Assembly (NCBI RefSeq): GCF_032362555.1
Contig: NC_083519.1
Coordinates: forward strand, 9,875,501-9,939,500
DNA: 64,000 bases
From: Amyelois transitella
Lineage: Eukaryota > Arthropoda > Insecta > Lepidoptera > Pyralidae
Direction: 5' to 3'
Shown: in pieces, positions 54,553-64,000 of the stretch
Layout of the letters: the number at the start of each line of letters is the position of its first letter
Numbering within the stretch: position 1 is the stretch's first letter
Made by a program: the position numbers and the translations under genes
Notes under the pieces: model-generated
What the model saw: the letters and a program-made list of their open reading frames with translations, nothing else
What the model was told of the DNA's origin: nothing
Database searches by the model: none

Positions 54553-54736
54553 CTAATCAAAGTATTTAATTAAAAGCATTAATTAAAATTCGTAATTTTG
54601 TTTTTATGACACACATAGGTACATATTTCAATCATATTTTCTCCGTAATTATCATATACCGTCAATTTGACGGTCGCGGTCTTTGAAGGTATGCAATTTC
54701 CCCGACCCTTCTAGTGTTAAGAGATATTGAATAAAA

Positions 54737-54913
54737 GCTGTTGTTCCTTCGCTCCTAATAGTAGCAGCGTAATGTTATATAGCCTAAAGCCTTCCTTGAT
54801 AAATGGTCTATTCAACACAAAACAATTTTTCAATTCGAACCAGAAGTTCCTGAGATTAGCGCGTTCAAACAAACCAACAAACAAACTCTTCAGCTTTATA
54901 ATATTGGTATAGA
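54737..54913 (-). mobile_element. Helitron-D, 3'-truncated
   Basis: Starts within CTGTTGTTCCTTCGCTCCTAAT and ends TTATAATATTGGTATAGA. The hairpin end is missing. It lies 20 bp after the piggyBac right end. Confidence 0.75.
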
Positions 54914-55152
54914 TATAGATTTATGTATTTGTTTATGTATGTCTATAAATAATTGCGTGAAGTATACGCCTGTCACCCTTTCCATCATGTCTCCTATCTC
55001 GGGTCTGGTCAGATTTCATTTGTTTCAAAATTGTGTTTATTATTGTCGATGATTGCTGTGTACATAAATTAATAATTAAATTAAATCTCTATCACATGGG
55101 ACACGAAAAAAAATAGGGGACATTACGTACATACTACATATACAAATCTATA

Positions 55153-55399
55153 CTAATCTATACTAATATTACAAAGCTGAAGAGTTTGTTTGTTTGAACG
55201 CGCTAATGTCAGGAACTACTGGTTCGAATTGAAAAATTCTATTTGTGCTGATAAGACTATTTATCGAGGAAGGCTGCAACTGTTAGGAGCGAAGAATTAA
55301 TGGAAAATATGAAAAAATGGGGAAAATTATTCATCCTTAATGGCTTCAATGATGCCCAAAATAACTATTCCACGCGGACGAAGTCGCAGGCACAGCTTG
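55153..55399 (+). mobile_element. Helitron-D, middle deleted
   Basis: TCTATACTAATATTACAAAG at the 5' end; CACGCGGACGAAGTCGCAGG, then CACAGCTTG at the 3' end. The GCTTTAGGCTATATAACATC block is lost. Confidence 0.78.
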
Positions 55400-55499
55400 T
55401 CTTAAATAAAGACTAAATTTTTCCAGTCACTTTCCTTTACCGGAAAATATACAAAAAAAAATATTACGATCATTCTCATATTACGAAACAAGCCTCTTT

Positions 55500-55680
55500 T
55501 CTACCAACCCCATAACATCGATCAGCTGACGACCTTGCGGGTCAATGACCCTGGAAGTAGGCCGAAGGGCCGGGGTTAAGGGCTGTGCGAAGGGCGGCTT
55601 CTTGTGTGCCTCCGTGCTTATAAGGCAATGTAGCTCATCCCTTCTCCCTGACATACTTTCCTTAGAAATTGACGTTTGAA
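55500..55680. other. GC-richer segment, unassigned
   Basis: TCAGCTGACGACCTTGCGGG, AAGTAGGCCGAAGGGCCGGG and GTGCGAAGGGCGGC stand out from the AT-rich surroundings. No frame, tRNA fold or known repeat is recognised. Confidence 0.3.
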
Positions 55681-55724
55681 GAAAATGTTTTGATGTTTTG
55701 GTCTAACTTTGGCTTTGATAACTT

Positions 55725-55782
55725 AGTTTTAAGTACAGTTAGATGTTACATACATATGTAACATCTAATTGTACTTAAAACT
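55725..55782. repeat. 28-bp inverted repeat with a 2-nt loop
   Basis: Arms 55725-55752 and 55755-55782 (core GTTAGATGTTACATA) pair with one mismatch. The right arm leads directly into the TATG tail of the next SINE-A. Confidence 0.85.
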
Positions 55783-55785
55783 ATG

Positions 55786-56046
55786 TATGTATGTACATAT
55801 AATCACGTCTTTATCCCTTGCGGGGTAGACAGAGCTAACAGTCTTGAAAACACTGAAGGCCACGTTCAGCTATTTTGCTTTAAGATAGAATTGAGATTCA
55901 AATAGTGACAGGTTGCTAGCCCATCGCCTAAAAGAAGAATCCCAAGTATATAAGCCTACCCCTTAGTCGCCTTTTTCGACATCCATGGGAGAGAGATGGA
56001 GTGGTCCTATTCTTTTTTCTATTAGTGCCGGGAACCACACGGCACT
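55786..56046 (-). repeat. SINE-A, full length
   Basis: ATGTACATATAATCACGTCT through GTCTTGAAAACACTGAAGG and CCATCGCCTAAAAGAAGAAT to GTGCCGGGAACCACACGGCAC. Confidence 0.9.
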
Positions 56047-56102
56047 AAACTTAGATGTGATAAAACCTTTTAAGCATTCCCTTTTCTATTCCTGTCACTA
56101 TA

Positions 56103-56366
56103 TCTATACTAATATTATAAAGCTGAAGAGTTTGTTTGTTTGAACGCGCTAATCTCAGGAACTTATGGTTCAAATTGAATTTTTTTTTTGCGTTTAATAG
56201 ACCATTTATCTAAGAAGGCTTTAGGCTATATAACATCACGCTTCAACAATAAGGAGCAAAGAAATAATTGAAAATGTGAAAAAAGCCCGGGGAAAATTAT
56301 TCATCATTGATTCAATGATGCCCAAAATAACTATTCCACGCAGACAAAGTTGCGGGTACAGCTAGT
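56103..56366 (+). mobile_element. Helitron-D
   Basis: TCTATACTAATATTATAAAG to CACGCAGACAAAGTTGCGGG, then TACAGCTAG. A before and T after. Confidence 0.82.
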
Positions 56367-56463
56367 GAGATATATGATATATTTCCTATTCAAAGAGTTT
56401 AAAAGAAGATACTGTGATAACTGCAAGGCATTTGGACCGACACGCATTTTTGTTGTAAAACTA

Positions 56464-56534
56464 AAGAAAAATATAAAGTATCTAAAAAAATAATTGGTTA
56501 GCAATTATTTTTTTAGATACTTTATATTTTTCTT
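56464..56534. repeat. 33-bp perfect inverted repeat with a 5-nt loop
   Basis: Arms 56464-56496 and 56502-56534 are exact reverse complements (core ATATAAAGTATCTA) around GTTAG. AT-rich, no coding context. Confidence 0.92.
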
Positions 56535-56639
56535 AGTCCTCGCCGAGGCTAAAATCCAGTAAATCTTATTCTAAAGTAAACGTTATAGAAACATATAGGT
56601 ATGTAGGTTTACGAAATATTTAGGTACGACTGATGTAAT

Positions 56640-56870
56640 CTTACTACTATTATAAATGCGAAAGTTTGTATGTCAAGATGTCAGTATGGATGTTTGTTAC
56701 TCTTTCACGCAAAAACTACATAACCGATTACGACGAAATTTGGTAAGTACGTAGTTGAAGACCCAGAATAACACATAGGCTACTTTTTATCCCGGAGTTC
56801 CCGCGGGATTGATTGTTACGTAATGATAGGGTTTCCACGCGGACGAAGTCGCGGGCGGCCTCTGGTCAAA
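56640..56870 (+). mobile_element. Helitron-E
   Basis: TCTTACTACTATTATAAATG at the start; CCACGCGGACGAAGTCGCGG, then GCGGCCTCTGG at the end, where the usual CTAG has become CTGG. CACGCAAAAACTACATAACC and TTTTTATCCCGGAGTTCC lie inside. Confidence 0.8.
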
Positions 56871-56981
56871 TATATAATTAAGGTAAGTGATAGGTAACCG
56901 CCCACAATATTATTACTGAAGCGGTGGCGCATACTAGGCACTGTTTTAATATCCATTTTATTAGGGTTCCGTGGTCAATAA

Positions 56982-57486
56982 TACATACATACATACATAC
57001 ATAAAATCACGCCTCTTTCCCGGAGGGGTAGGCAGAGACTACCTCTTTCCACTTGCCACGATCTCTGCATACTTCCTTCGCTTCATCCACATTCATAACT
57101 CTCTTCATGCAAGCTCGGTGGTTTCGGGTACTTTTGACCTGACCCTTAACCAGGACGTCCTTAATTTTATCAAGATATGTTCGTCTAGGTCTTCCCACTC
57201 CGACCTTTCCCTCCACACTCTCCTTGTATATCTGCTTAGTCAACCTGTTTTCATTCATCCTCTCCACATGACCGAACCATCTCAACATACCCTTTTCTAT
57301 TCCTGTAACTACATCTTCTTTCACATCACAACATTCCCTTATCACGCTGTTCCTTATCCGGTCACTCAATTTCACACCCATCATACTCCTTAACGCTCTC
57401 ATTTCCACTGCATTTATTCTGCTTTCGGGCTTCTTTTGCCATACCCAACTTTCACTCCCATACATTAATGTCGGGACCAACACGCC
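56982..57486 (-). repeat. LINE-B C-terminal 158 codons, longest copy in the window
   Basis: The minus strand is open from LVPTLMYGSESWVWQKKPES through RALRSMMGVKLSDRIRNS, GMLRWFGHVERMNENRLTKQ, VGVGRPRRTYLDKIKDVL and [18 protein letters not shown] to VVSAYPSGKEA and a stop, then a (TATG) tail. This is the distal C-terminal region of an RTE-like LINE protein. The reverse-transcriptase motifs themselves are truncated away at about 57486. Confidence 0.9.
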
Positions 57487-57559
57487 CCTATTCCGTATAG
57501 CCAGTCGAGCAATAAAGAAGAATTATACCTACTTACATAGATACTCGTATTATTAAATG

Positions 57560-57900
57560 AGCGTCGATGGTCAAATCGGTAAGGTGCCCGGCTAAATGTG
57601 CCGGTTTCTCATCATGCCCTGACCGGGATTCGAACCCGGGGTTCGCTAGTAACAATATCGTTACAATGTCTAATGTAATGGACACATCTTTATTGCGATT
57701 TGCCCGGCACGCTCTTGGCCGGTTTTCACGTAATACCTCACCATATCCAGCCCGAGGGTGGCTGAGGTGTGAATCGATGGCTCCTTTGTTCGTAGCCTCT
57801 CCCCCCTCGACCTTTACGAACCTCGCTTACTGGCTATTTTTGGTTTGTCTTTGTAAGGAAAGCAGTTTAAGTGTATTGTCTTAGCGTTTTATTAATATTT
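57560..57900 (+). repeat. SINE-H, another tRNA-headed SINE
   Basis: Head GTCGATGGTCAAATCGGTAAGG and B-box-like GGGATTCGAACCCGGGG, then a GC-richer body (GCCCGGCACGCTCTTGGCCG, CTCCCCCCTCGACC) and an AT-rich end. Only one copy is in the window, so the family limits are inferred. Confidence 0.6.
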
Positions 57901-58067
57901 AAAAAGTTTAAGTTCTTAAAGAATCGTTCGATTGAATTTTCAAAAAAAAAAAGGAGCTTTAGTTATTCTTGAAGGTTCCTCTATCTTTGTGTCTAATAAC
58001 AACATCAAAATCGGTAAAGTGGTTTTTGTTAAAATCATACATGAATATGTAACAGTTTTCCGGCAAT

Positions 58068-58278
58068 TTAGAATAGGACTACCCCAGCTCTTTCTCATGG
58101 AGGTATTTAAAGGCGACTAAGGGATAGATTATAAACTTGGGGTTCTCCTTTTAGGCGATGGACTATCAATCTGTCACTATTTCAATCTCAATTCCATCAG
58201 CTGAACGTGGCCTATCAGTCTTTACAAGATAGTTGGCCCTATCTACCCCGCAAGGGATGTAGACGTGATTATAAGTAT
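58068..58278 (+). repeat. SINE-A without hairpin
   Basis: ATTTAGAATAGGACTACCCC, AAAGGCGACTAAGGGATAG and CTATCTACCCCGCAAGGG, then ATGTAGACGTGATTATAAG. The AAGCCAAATAGC block is deleted. Confidence 0.82.
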
Positions 58279-58615
58279 GTATGCTATTACAATAAATGTA
58301 ATAGGTACAAAGAAACTTTACTATTTTCAACTGCAGTCAGTTATAAACTAAGAAGATTACTGGTTTTCTTTCCACAATGCTATCAAGAAAGAATAAAATA
58401 TTCAATTTGATTGGATTGGTAGTGTACATGCACTTTGAACTGTACTTATAGGTCATGACCCGGGTAATGCACTAGATATTTTTAGGGTTCCTTAAGCAAG
58501 CATAAACGGAAAACTTAAGTATTCGAATACAGCCATTTTATTCAGAGACTATCCGTCAAGCCTCCGTAATATCACACGCGCGACGCCGTTTCAATCGCGT
58601 CCCGTTTTGTGTCAT
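58279..58615. other. no recognised feature
   Basis: AT-rich sequence between a SINE-A and a Helitron-D. 58555-58615 is GC-richer (ACACGCGCGACGCCGTTTC) but has no identity I can support. Confidence 0.35.
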
Positions 58616-58616
58616 A

Positions 58617-58861
58617 ACTAGCTGTGCCCGCGACTTCGTCCGCGTGGAATAGATATTTTGGGCATCATTGAACCCCCTTAAGGATGAATAATTTTCCCCG
58701 TTTTTTTTTCACATTATTGCAGCGTGATGTTATATAGCCTAAAGCCTTCCTAGATAAATGGTCTATTCAATGCAAAAATAAGTTTTCAATTCGAACCAGT
58801 AGTTCCTGTGATTAGCGCGTTCAAACAAACAAACTCTTCATCTTTATAATATTAGTAAAGA
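58617..58861 (-). mobile_element. Helitron-D
   Basis: CTAGCTGTGCCCGCGACTTCG to CTTTATAATATTAGTAAAGA. The TTTGCTCCTTATAG block is deleted. Confidence 0.83.
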
Positions 58862-59396
58862 TAATGGTTGAAATGGTTAAAATTTGGAAGGTGTATTCCT
58901 TAAACCGCTTATATTATTTTATTTCTCAAAATTAATGTTTCCTTCTTAAAGTTTAAGGTATGGAAAATTGTGAAATTATCAGAGAATTCAACGAAAACTT
59001 TCAAATGAAAATTGGTTTGAATAAAATCGATCAAATAGGTAGTTATTAAGGTATAGGATATAATAATATCGATTAAAATATACCTCATGGTAAAGAACTC
59101 TTTATATCCGAGTCGACACGCACTTGACAATTTTTTAGTTTTTCACCGAAACGTTGACCATTCATTTGTATTATGACTGCAGTGGTCGAATTTTTACTTT
59201 ACTTATGCTATATGATTTAACTTATGCTGGTTAAGTATTAGCATGTTCAAAAATAGTATTTTTTTTAGATTTGTTTTATAATGAGCTTTAGAATTGCTCT
59301 AATTGGCAAAACTAAGTACTTGTTTTTTTGGATTATCAAGCAAATGATCACATACCGTATGTGATGGACCAAATTGGATGAACGTGTTAGAATAGA
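58862..59396. other. no recognised feature
   Basis: AT-rich sequence. A 73-codon minus-strand frame at 58909-59130 has no domain and no splice context. Confidence 0.35.
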
Positions 59397-59475
59397 ATAG
59401 ATATTTTCAAAATTGGCTACAAGGTATCACTTATTGACGTCACATCGCTTAAATTTAATTATGACTATTATTAGT
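59397..59475 (+). repeat. dispersed repeat copy 2 (first copy near 9963)
   Basis: TTTTCAAAATTGGCTACAAGG, CACTTATTGACGTCACATCG and TTAAATTTAATTATGACTA match the copy at 9963-10040. The unit ends where a SINE-A fragment begins. Confidence 0.6.
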
Positions 59476-59476
59476 T

Positions 59477-59600
59477 AGTAACCTATCGCTATTTGAATCT
59501 CGATTCATAAAGCTGAACGCGGTATTTCAGTCTTTTCAAGATTTCTGGCTCTGTCTACCTCGTAAGGAATAGAGATGTGATTACATGTACATATGTATTT
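59477..59600 (+). repeat. SINE-A tail half
   Basis: TAGTAACCTATCGCTATTTG, TTTTCAAGATTTCTGGCTCT and GGAATAGAGATGTGATTACATG. Confidence 0.75.
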
Positions 59601-59964
59601 GTAGTAAAACGGTGCAACCCACATTAAGAGTACAATCAACAGAAATTAATTAAAGTTTACGAGACGCCTTTATTTTTTGGTGGAATTTATCAAAAATGAT
59701 AATGTACTTAAATGCAAGCGGAACCGGAGGCATAATATAGTTTAAAATAAACGAAGCTTACTAAGTTTAAATGTTTTAATAGTTAAACTACTTAAATTCG
59801 GGATTAAACTGACTATAAAATCCGATAAGAGTTATACTGTAGAAAATATACCAGAACAAATTATAGAAGAGAGAGATTGGTATGTCTCTATTTTATTGCC
59901 AATTGATAATCCGCTATCCATAGCTCAATTACCGACCATACGTATTATAGATACATACTCGTGG

Positions 59965-60285
59965 TCTATGGTCACGTTTATAACCTTTGTGGGGTAGACA
60001 GAGCTAACAGTCTTGAAAAGACTAATAGGCCACGTTCAGCTATTTGGCTTAATTATAGAATTGAGATTTGAACAGGGACAGGTTGCTAGCCCATCGCCTA
60101 AAAAAGAACTACTTACATACATAAAATCACGCCTCTTTCCCAAAGGGTTAGGCAGAGACTACCTCTTCCCACTTGCCACGATATCTGCATACTTCCTTCG
60201 CTTCATCCACATTCATAACTCTCTTCATGCAAGTTTCATACAACTCGGTGGTTTCGGGTACTCTTGACCTGACCCTTTATCTTTA
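59965..60285 (-). repeat. SINE-A tail half joined to LINE-B 3' end
   Basis: 59968-60105 is SINE-A (-) up to CCCATCGCCTAAAAAAGAAC. 60112-60285 is LINE-B (-) from CATACATAAAATCACGCC to CTCTTGACCTGACCC. The two families share tail design and lie in the same orientation, which suggests one inserted at the other. Confidence 0.8.
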
Positions 60286-60712
60286 CTTTTTTTAAAAGAA
60301 CTACTCTTCTAGGTTTGGAGAGATGTACTAATTAAGCAGAGTAGTGGTTTTTGAAATAACGGAGCACTTGGTAGAATAAAAGATATTTTATTTTAAGATA
60401 TTTATATAGGATGAGAGGCAGAGACATGACATGTACTTATAATAAAACAAAATCTATCAAAAAATAGAATTAAATCAAAGATGAAATTAGAAGAAGAAAA
60501 AAACATCTAACACTCTAAAGAGGTTTGTCTCTTCAATACTACTTTTTCTATGTATTTTTTATTTTATGCGATGAACAGATAATTTGGGGTTGACGCCGTC
60601 ACTAAAATGGTCGTTCATGCGCACACCACTCGCTGACCCATTTGTTTATTGGACAAAACATTCAATTATTCATTCATCCGGTTCCTGATCAATACTCCTG
60701 AAAACGTATTGC
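60286..60712. other. no recognised feature
   Basis: AT-rich sequence between repeats. No shared repeat or exon was seen. Confidence 0.35.
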
Positions 60713-60975
60713 AGTGCCGTGTGGTTCCCGGCAACAATAAAAAAAAGAATGAGCCCACTCCTTCTCTTTCCCATGGATGTCGTAGAAGGTGACTAAGGGA
60801 TAAGTGTATACATTTGGGATTATTTATTTAGGCGATAGATATACCTGTCACTTTTTGAATCTGAATTCTATCATCAATCCAAATAGCTGAACGTGACCTA
60901 TCAGTGTTTTGATGACTGTTGGCTCTGTCTACCCCGCAAGGGATATAGACGTGAGTATATGTATGTATGTACGTA
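60713..60975 (+). repeat. SINE-A, near full length
   Basis: AGTGCCGTGTGGTTCCCGGC, TGTCGTAGAAGGTGACTAAG and TCTGTCTACCCCGCAAGGG, then GTGAGTATATGTATGTATG. Confidence 0.88.
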
Positions 60976-61562
60976 TTAATGGTCTTTTTGTAGAGAAGAG
61001 GTGGTCAAACGGGTAAGATTATCGAAGTTCGCATTCTTGTAAAGATGCTGTTGAAGATAATGCTGCAGTGCAGTTGGTAACTGCATTGGCGCTTTGGAAG
61101 TGATGTCCGAAATGTCACTCAATAATGAAAAAAAAAACATTTTTTTTGATTTTGGCCTACCAGGCTTGGCACAGCCGCTAAGCTAGCTAAAGTATATTAG
61201 TCATCTAGAATTATAATGTCATCTAGAATTATAATATATAATTAATTTTATATATTTGTCTTCCCTTTCCCTTTAATCGACCTCTCGCCAAAAAACCGCG
61301 TACAAAGACCAATATTAATATAGTTATTCTTCATTAACAACCTATCGTTTAAAATTGCTTAAATTCTAGACTTCATTTAAATTACTGAACCCAGTGCCCG
61401 GCCGTAATGAACCCAGAAACAGTCCTAATAGTTATCATGCCAAACTCTTTACTCTGAAAGTGTTCACATTTGGCGATGAAGCGGGTGAAATGAACAGTGA
61501 GCGATGTTTTTTGGCGTGTATTTCATATTTTTGTATGTAATAATCCCCTTTCTACCTCTTTT
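60976..61562. other. no recognised feature
   Basis: Contains a short direct duplication TCATCTAGAATTATAAT near 61201 and 61219. Otherwise unassigned. Confidence 0.35.
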
Positions 61563-61990
61563 CATACATACATATGGTCACGTCTATATCCCCTGCGGGG
61601 TAGACAGAGCCAACAGTCTAGATAATACTGATAGGCCACGTTCAGCTATTTGGCTTAATGATAGAATTGAGATTCAAATAGTGACAGGTTGCTAGGCCAT
61701 CGCATAAAAAAGAATCCCAAGTTTGTAAGCCTATCCCTTAGTCGCCTTTTACGACATCCATGGGAAAGAGATGGAGTGGTCCTATTCTTTTTTGTATTGG
61801 TGCCGGGAACCACACGGCAATACCCCTTAAAGGTTTTTTAGGCGATGGGCTAGCAACCTGTCACAATTTGAATCTCAATTCTATCATTAAGTCAAATAGC
61901 TGAGCGTGACCATTCAGTCTTTTCTAGACTATTGGCTCTGTCTACCCCGCAAGGGATATAGACGTGACCATATGTATGTATGTATTTCAC
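61563..61990. repeat. two SINE-A copies joined hairpin to body
   Basis: 61563-61819 (-) is full length, ending GGGAACCACACGGCA. 61832-61990 (+) starts TTTTTTAGGCGATGGGC and runs to GACGTGACCATATGTATG. The plus copy lacks its first 110 bp. Confidence 0.87.
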
Positions 61991-62173
61991 TAAATACTTA
62001 CTCACTTCATGATGAAATTATTTACTTCTGTCCAGTTCGCTAGCACATTGTGAACGAATATGCAGTATAAAGCGAATGTCTAGCATTTTATGACATGCAA
62101 AACGAGTTTTTGCATATTAGCCAGTAATTTGGCGTATGATTCAGTGACGTCAGATATTGCCTGTCACTTTTAT

Positions 62174-62415
62174 TGACGGCCTCTGTGGCGCAGCGGTAGT
62201 ACGCTTGTCTGTGACATCGGAGGACCCGGGTTCGAATCCCGGCCAGGTCACGATGAGAAAAGAACTTTTTCTGATTGGCCTGGGTCTTGGATGTTTATCT
62301 ATGTAAGTATTTATTATAAAATATAGTATCGTTGAGTTAGTATCTCGTGACACAAGTCTCGAACTTACTTCGAGGCAAACTCAATAAGTGTAATTTGTCC
62401 CGTATATATTAATAT
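62174..62415 (+). repeat. SINE-F, best-preserved copy with tRNA-like head
   Basis: Head GGCCTCTGTGGCGCAGCGGTAG (A box) and GGGTTCGAATCCCGG (B box), then GATGAGAAAAGAACTTTTTC, TGGCCTGGGTCTTGGATG and TCTCGAACTTACTTCGAGGC, ending TGTAATTTGTCCCG. The CTTACTTCGAGGC tail also ends the copy at 45253. Confidence 0.88.
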
Positions 62416-62866
62416 TAATATTTATGGCGCATTTTTTCTGAGGTATTTTTCCCAATTTACACTTTTTGAATTAAGATGAGTGCTATGTGGCGCTAAAAAA
62501 TTATGTCGCAATTTTAGATTATATCTGTGGGATCTTTGTGGTACAGGGCAATTTAGAATAGCTACATTTCATCTCTTTTTGATAAGCAGGATTTTCGTAA
62601 AAAAAGCCTTATAGATTTTTTTACTACATTAGCTTGAAAATATTTGCTACCGAATCAAATCTTCACCTGTCGAGTTACGCAGTACAAGTAAAGTACTTTT
62701 ATTTAAACGAAACTTCGTCTATGAAACTTATTTCTTGTTCTCAAAACTGCCTGCTCCGAACTTTTTATGCTAAATTATCAAAAAGCGCTAGATTTAGCGC
62801 TGACTGTGACGCTATGCAGGCTACACTGGTTTTTTGTAATGTTTGTATGGCATTATTTATGTGTAT
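62416..62866. other. no recognised feature
   Basis: Contains the small palindrome AGCGCTAGATTTAGCGCT near 62784. Open frames here have no domain content. Confidence 0.35.
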
Positions 62867-63030
62867 TTACATACAATCATGTCTATATCCCTTGCGAGGT
62901 AGAGAGAGCTAACAGTCTAGAAAATACTGATAGGCCACGTTCAGCTGTTTGGCTTATAGATTTTGAATTTAGTTAGTTTGAATTGAGATTCATATAAAGT
63001 GACCGGTTGCTAGCCCGTCGTCTAAAAGAA
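62867..63030 (-). repeat. SINE-A tail half
   Basis: ACATACAATCATGTCTATATCC, TGCGAGGTAGAGAGAGCTAA and CACGTTCAGCTGTTTGGCTT. Interrupted by a short AT insertion, then GGTTGCTAGCCCGTCG. Confidence 0.8.
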
Positions 63031-63355
63031 TGAAATGAATTTATGAGTACTTACTTGGTCAGAAATAGACCTACCTATGTAGGAGAAGTAATTTTTTATT
63101 ACTATGAAGAATTCGTGATAGCAATTCGAAGTGAATTCCGGAAGGCATAACGAAAACCGCTAATGGTGTTAGGAAGATATTTCAGAATGAAATGGCTTTC
63201 TGATGGTCTTGAATTAACGTTTTTATTGAAATCAAATGATAAATTGACCTTGGCTTTTATCAGCGTCCAACTAAAAAAATCTCTCTCTCAGTGATGGTCT
63301 TCTGACCTCTGAACCGGTCCAGGGTTCAATAACCGGTCAGTCAAGATGAAAAATG

Positions 63356-63612
63356 AACGTGTGGTTCCCGGCGCCAAAAGAAAAAAGAATAGGACTACTC
63401 CATTTCCATTTCCCACGGATGTCGTAAAAGGCGACCAAGGGATAAGCTTATAAACTTGGGATTCTTATTTTAGGCGATGGGCTATTAACCTGTCACTATT
63501 TGAATCTCAATTCTATCATTAAGCCAAATATTTGAACGTAGCCATTCAGTCTTTTCAAGACTGACGGCTCTGTTTAGGATATAGACGTGATGATATGTAT
63601 GTATGTATCAAA
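63356..63612 (+). repeat. SINE-A
   Basis: GTGTGGTTCCCGGCGCC, CACGGATGTCGTAAAAGGCG and CAGTCTTTTCAAGACTGACG. The CTACCCCGCAAGG block is deleted before ATATAGACGTGATGATATG. Confidence 0.85.
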
Positions 63613-63837
63613 CAACAAATTAATTTAAAAAATACCTATATACACATCAGGTATTTTAAACTTGAAAAGTAAACTCAGCTCTCTAAAAATAATATATTAG
63701 TTCTCGTGTTTGCAGCGGACAAATAAAGCAGGGTTTGGATTTGCGGAGAGATGGCGGGTTGCTCGGGGCATGTAACGTGTTTGAAATACTTAGAAACCTT
63801 TAAGATAATATTTAATCTTTTCTCTTTAAAGTTGTTC

Positions 63838-64000
63838 CCGCCGTGTTGTTCCCGGCACCAATACAAAAAAGAATAGGACCACACCATCTCTTTCCCATGG
63901 ATGTCGTGAAAGGCGAGTAAGGGATAGGCTTATAAACTTGGGATTCTTATTTTAGGCAATGGGCTATTAACCTGTCACTATTTGAATCTCAACTCTATCA
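63838..64000 (+). repeat. SINE-A, cut by the window end
   Basis: GCCGTGTTGTTCCCGGCACC to GAATCTCAACTCTATCA at the last base. Confidence 0.85.

Larger units (their letters stand above)
52330..54716 (+). mobile_element. complete piggyBac transposon
   Basis: TTAA at 52326-52329 and 54717-54720 is the piggyBac target duplication. The termini are CACTAGAAGGGCC on the left and, in reverse complement, CACTAGAAGGGTC on the right. Near-palindromes CCGTCAATTTGACGG lie at 52348-52362, 52528-52542 and near 54659-54673, two at the left end and one at the right. The single gene inside is intact. Confidence 0.95.

Noticed and set aside
56464..56534. microRNA precursor
   Set aside because: A perfect 33-bp stem with a 5-nt loop lacks the mismatches and loop size of typical precursors. 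Small-RNA data would be needed.
62174..62246. Possible tRNA gene
   Set aside because: A and B boxes are present, but the same head with the same 170-bp body recurs at 45253, so it is a tRNA-derived SINE. The acceptor stem was not convincing either.

Overview
The window looks like nuclear DNA of a lepidopteran, probably a moth. It is AT-rich and holds intron-split animal genes with GT-AG borders. It is saturated with interspersed repeats of types familiar in moths: a SINE with a (TATG)n tail, Helitron-like elements ending in the CCGCGACTTCGTCCGCG hairpin and CTAG, and tRNA-headed SINEs. There are no bacterial features. Repeat names used below are local labels: SINE-A (hairpin GTGCCG...CGGCAC at one end, TATG tail at the other), LINE-B (RTE-like LINE, 3' ends only), SINE-F, SINE-G and SINE-H (tRNA-headed), Helitron-D and Helitron-E, and family C (unclassified).

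Five host genes can be assembled. (1) The 3' end of a GnRH/AKH/corazonin-type neuropeptide GPCR (+, exons at 2309, 10743 and 13422; the 5' part is outside the window). (2) An omega-amidase NIT2 homolog (+, 18537-22369, 278 aa, catalytic E-K-C triad). (3) Tubulin-binding cofactor A (+, 24274-25163). (4) A PDCD7/U11-59K homolog of the minor spliceosome (+, 25217-27956), starting only 53 nt after the TBCA stop. (5) A complete ten-exon DCAF12 homolog (-, 46204 to 32389, 443 aa in the simplest splice model), a WD40 substrate receptor of CUL4-DDB1 ubiquitin ligases.

Three autonomous-type transposons keep long open frames. A 5'-truncated LINE lies in a GPCR intron (4187-6919). An intact mariner (ORF 32630-33703) lies in the last DCAF12 intron. 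A complete piggyBac (52330-54716) has TTAA on both sides, matching termini and a 622-aa transposase. About sixty fragments of SINEs, Helitrons, MITEs and LINE 3' ends fill the introns and intergenic DNA. Several are nested, and several lie within tens of bases of splice sites.

The most striking object is a tandem array at 40351-42881: twenty-five nearly identical 99-bp units that straddle the 3' end of DCAF12 exon 4 and its 5' splice site. Each unit carries 56 bp of exon, a copy of the splice donor, and 43 bp of intron. Because 99 is a multiple of three and no stop occurs, the array is open in the DCAF12 frame. The same gene has a second, older repeat at its stop codon and 3' flank, dense in AGGTCA nuclear-receptor half-sites and ending in a perfect IR-1. 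A further cross-cutting observation is that the 3' tail of SINE-A matches the last codons and tail of LINE-B, which suggests a SINE/LINE partnership.
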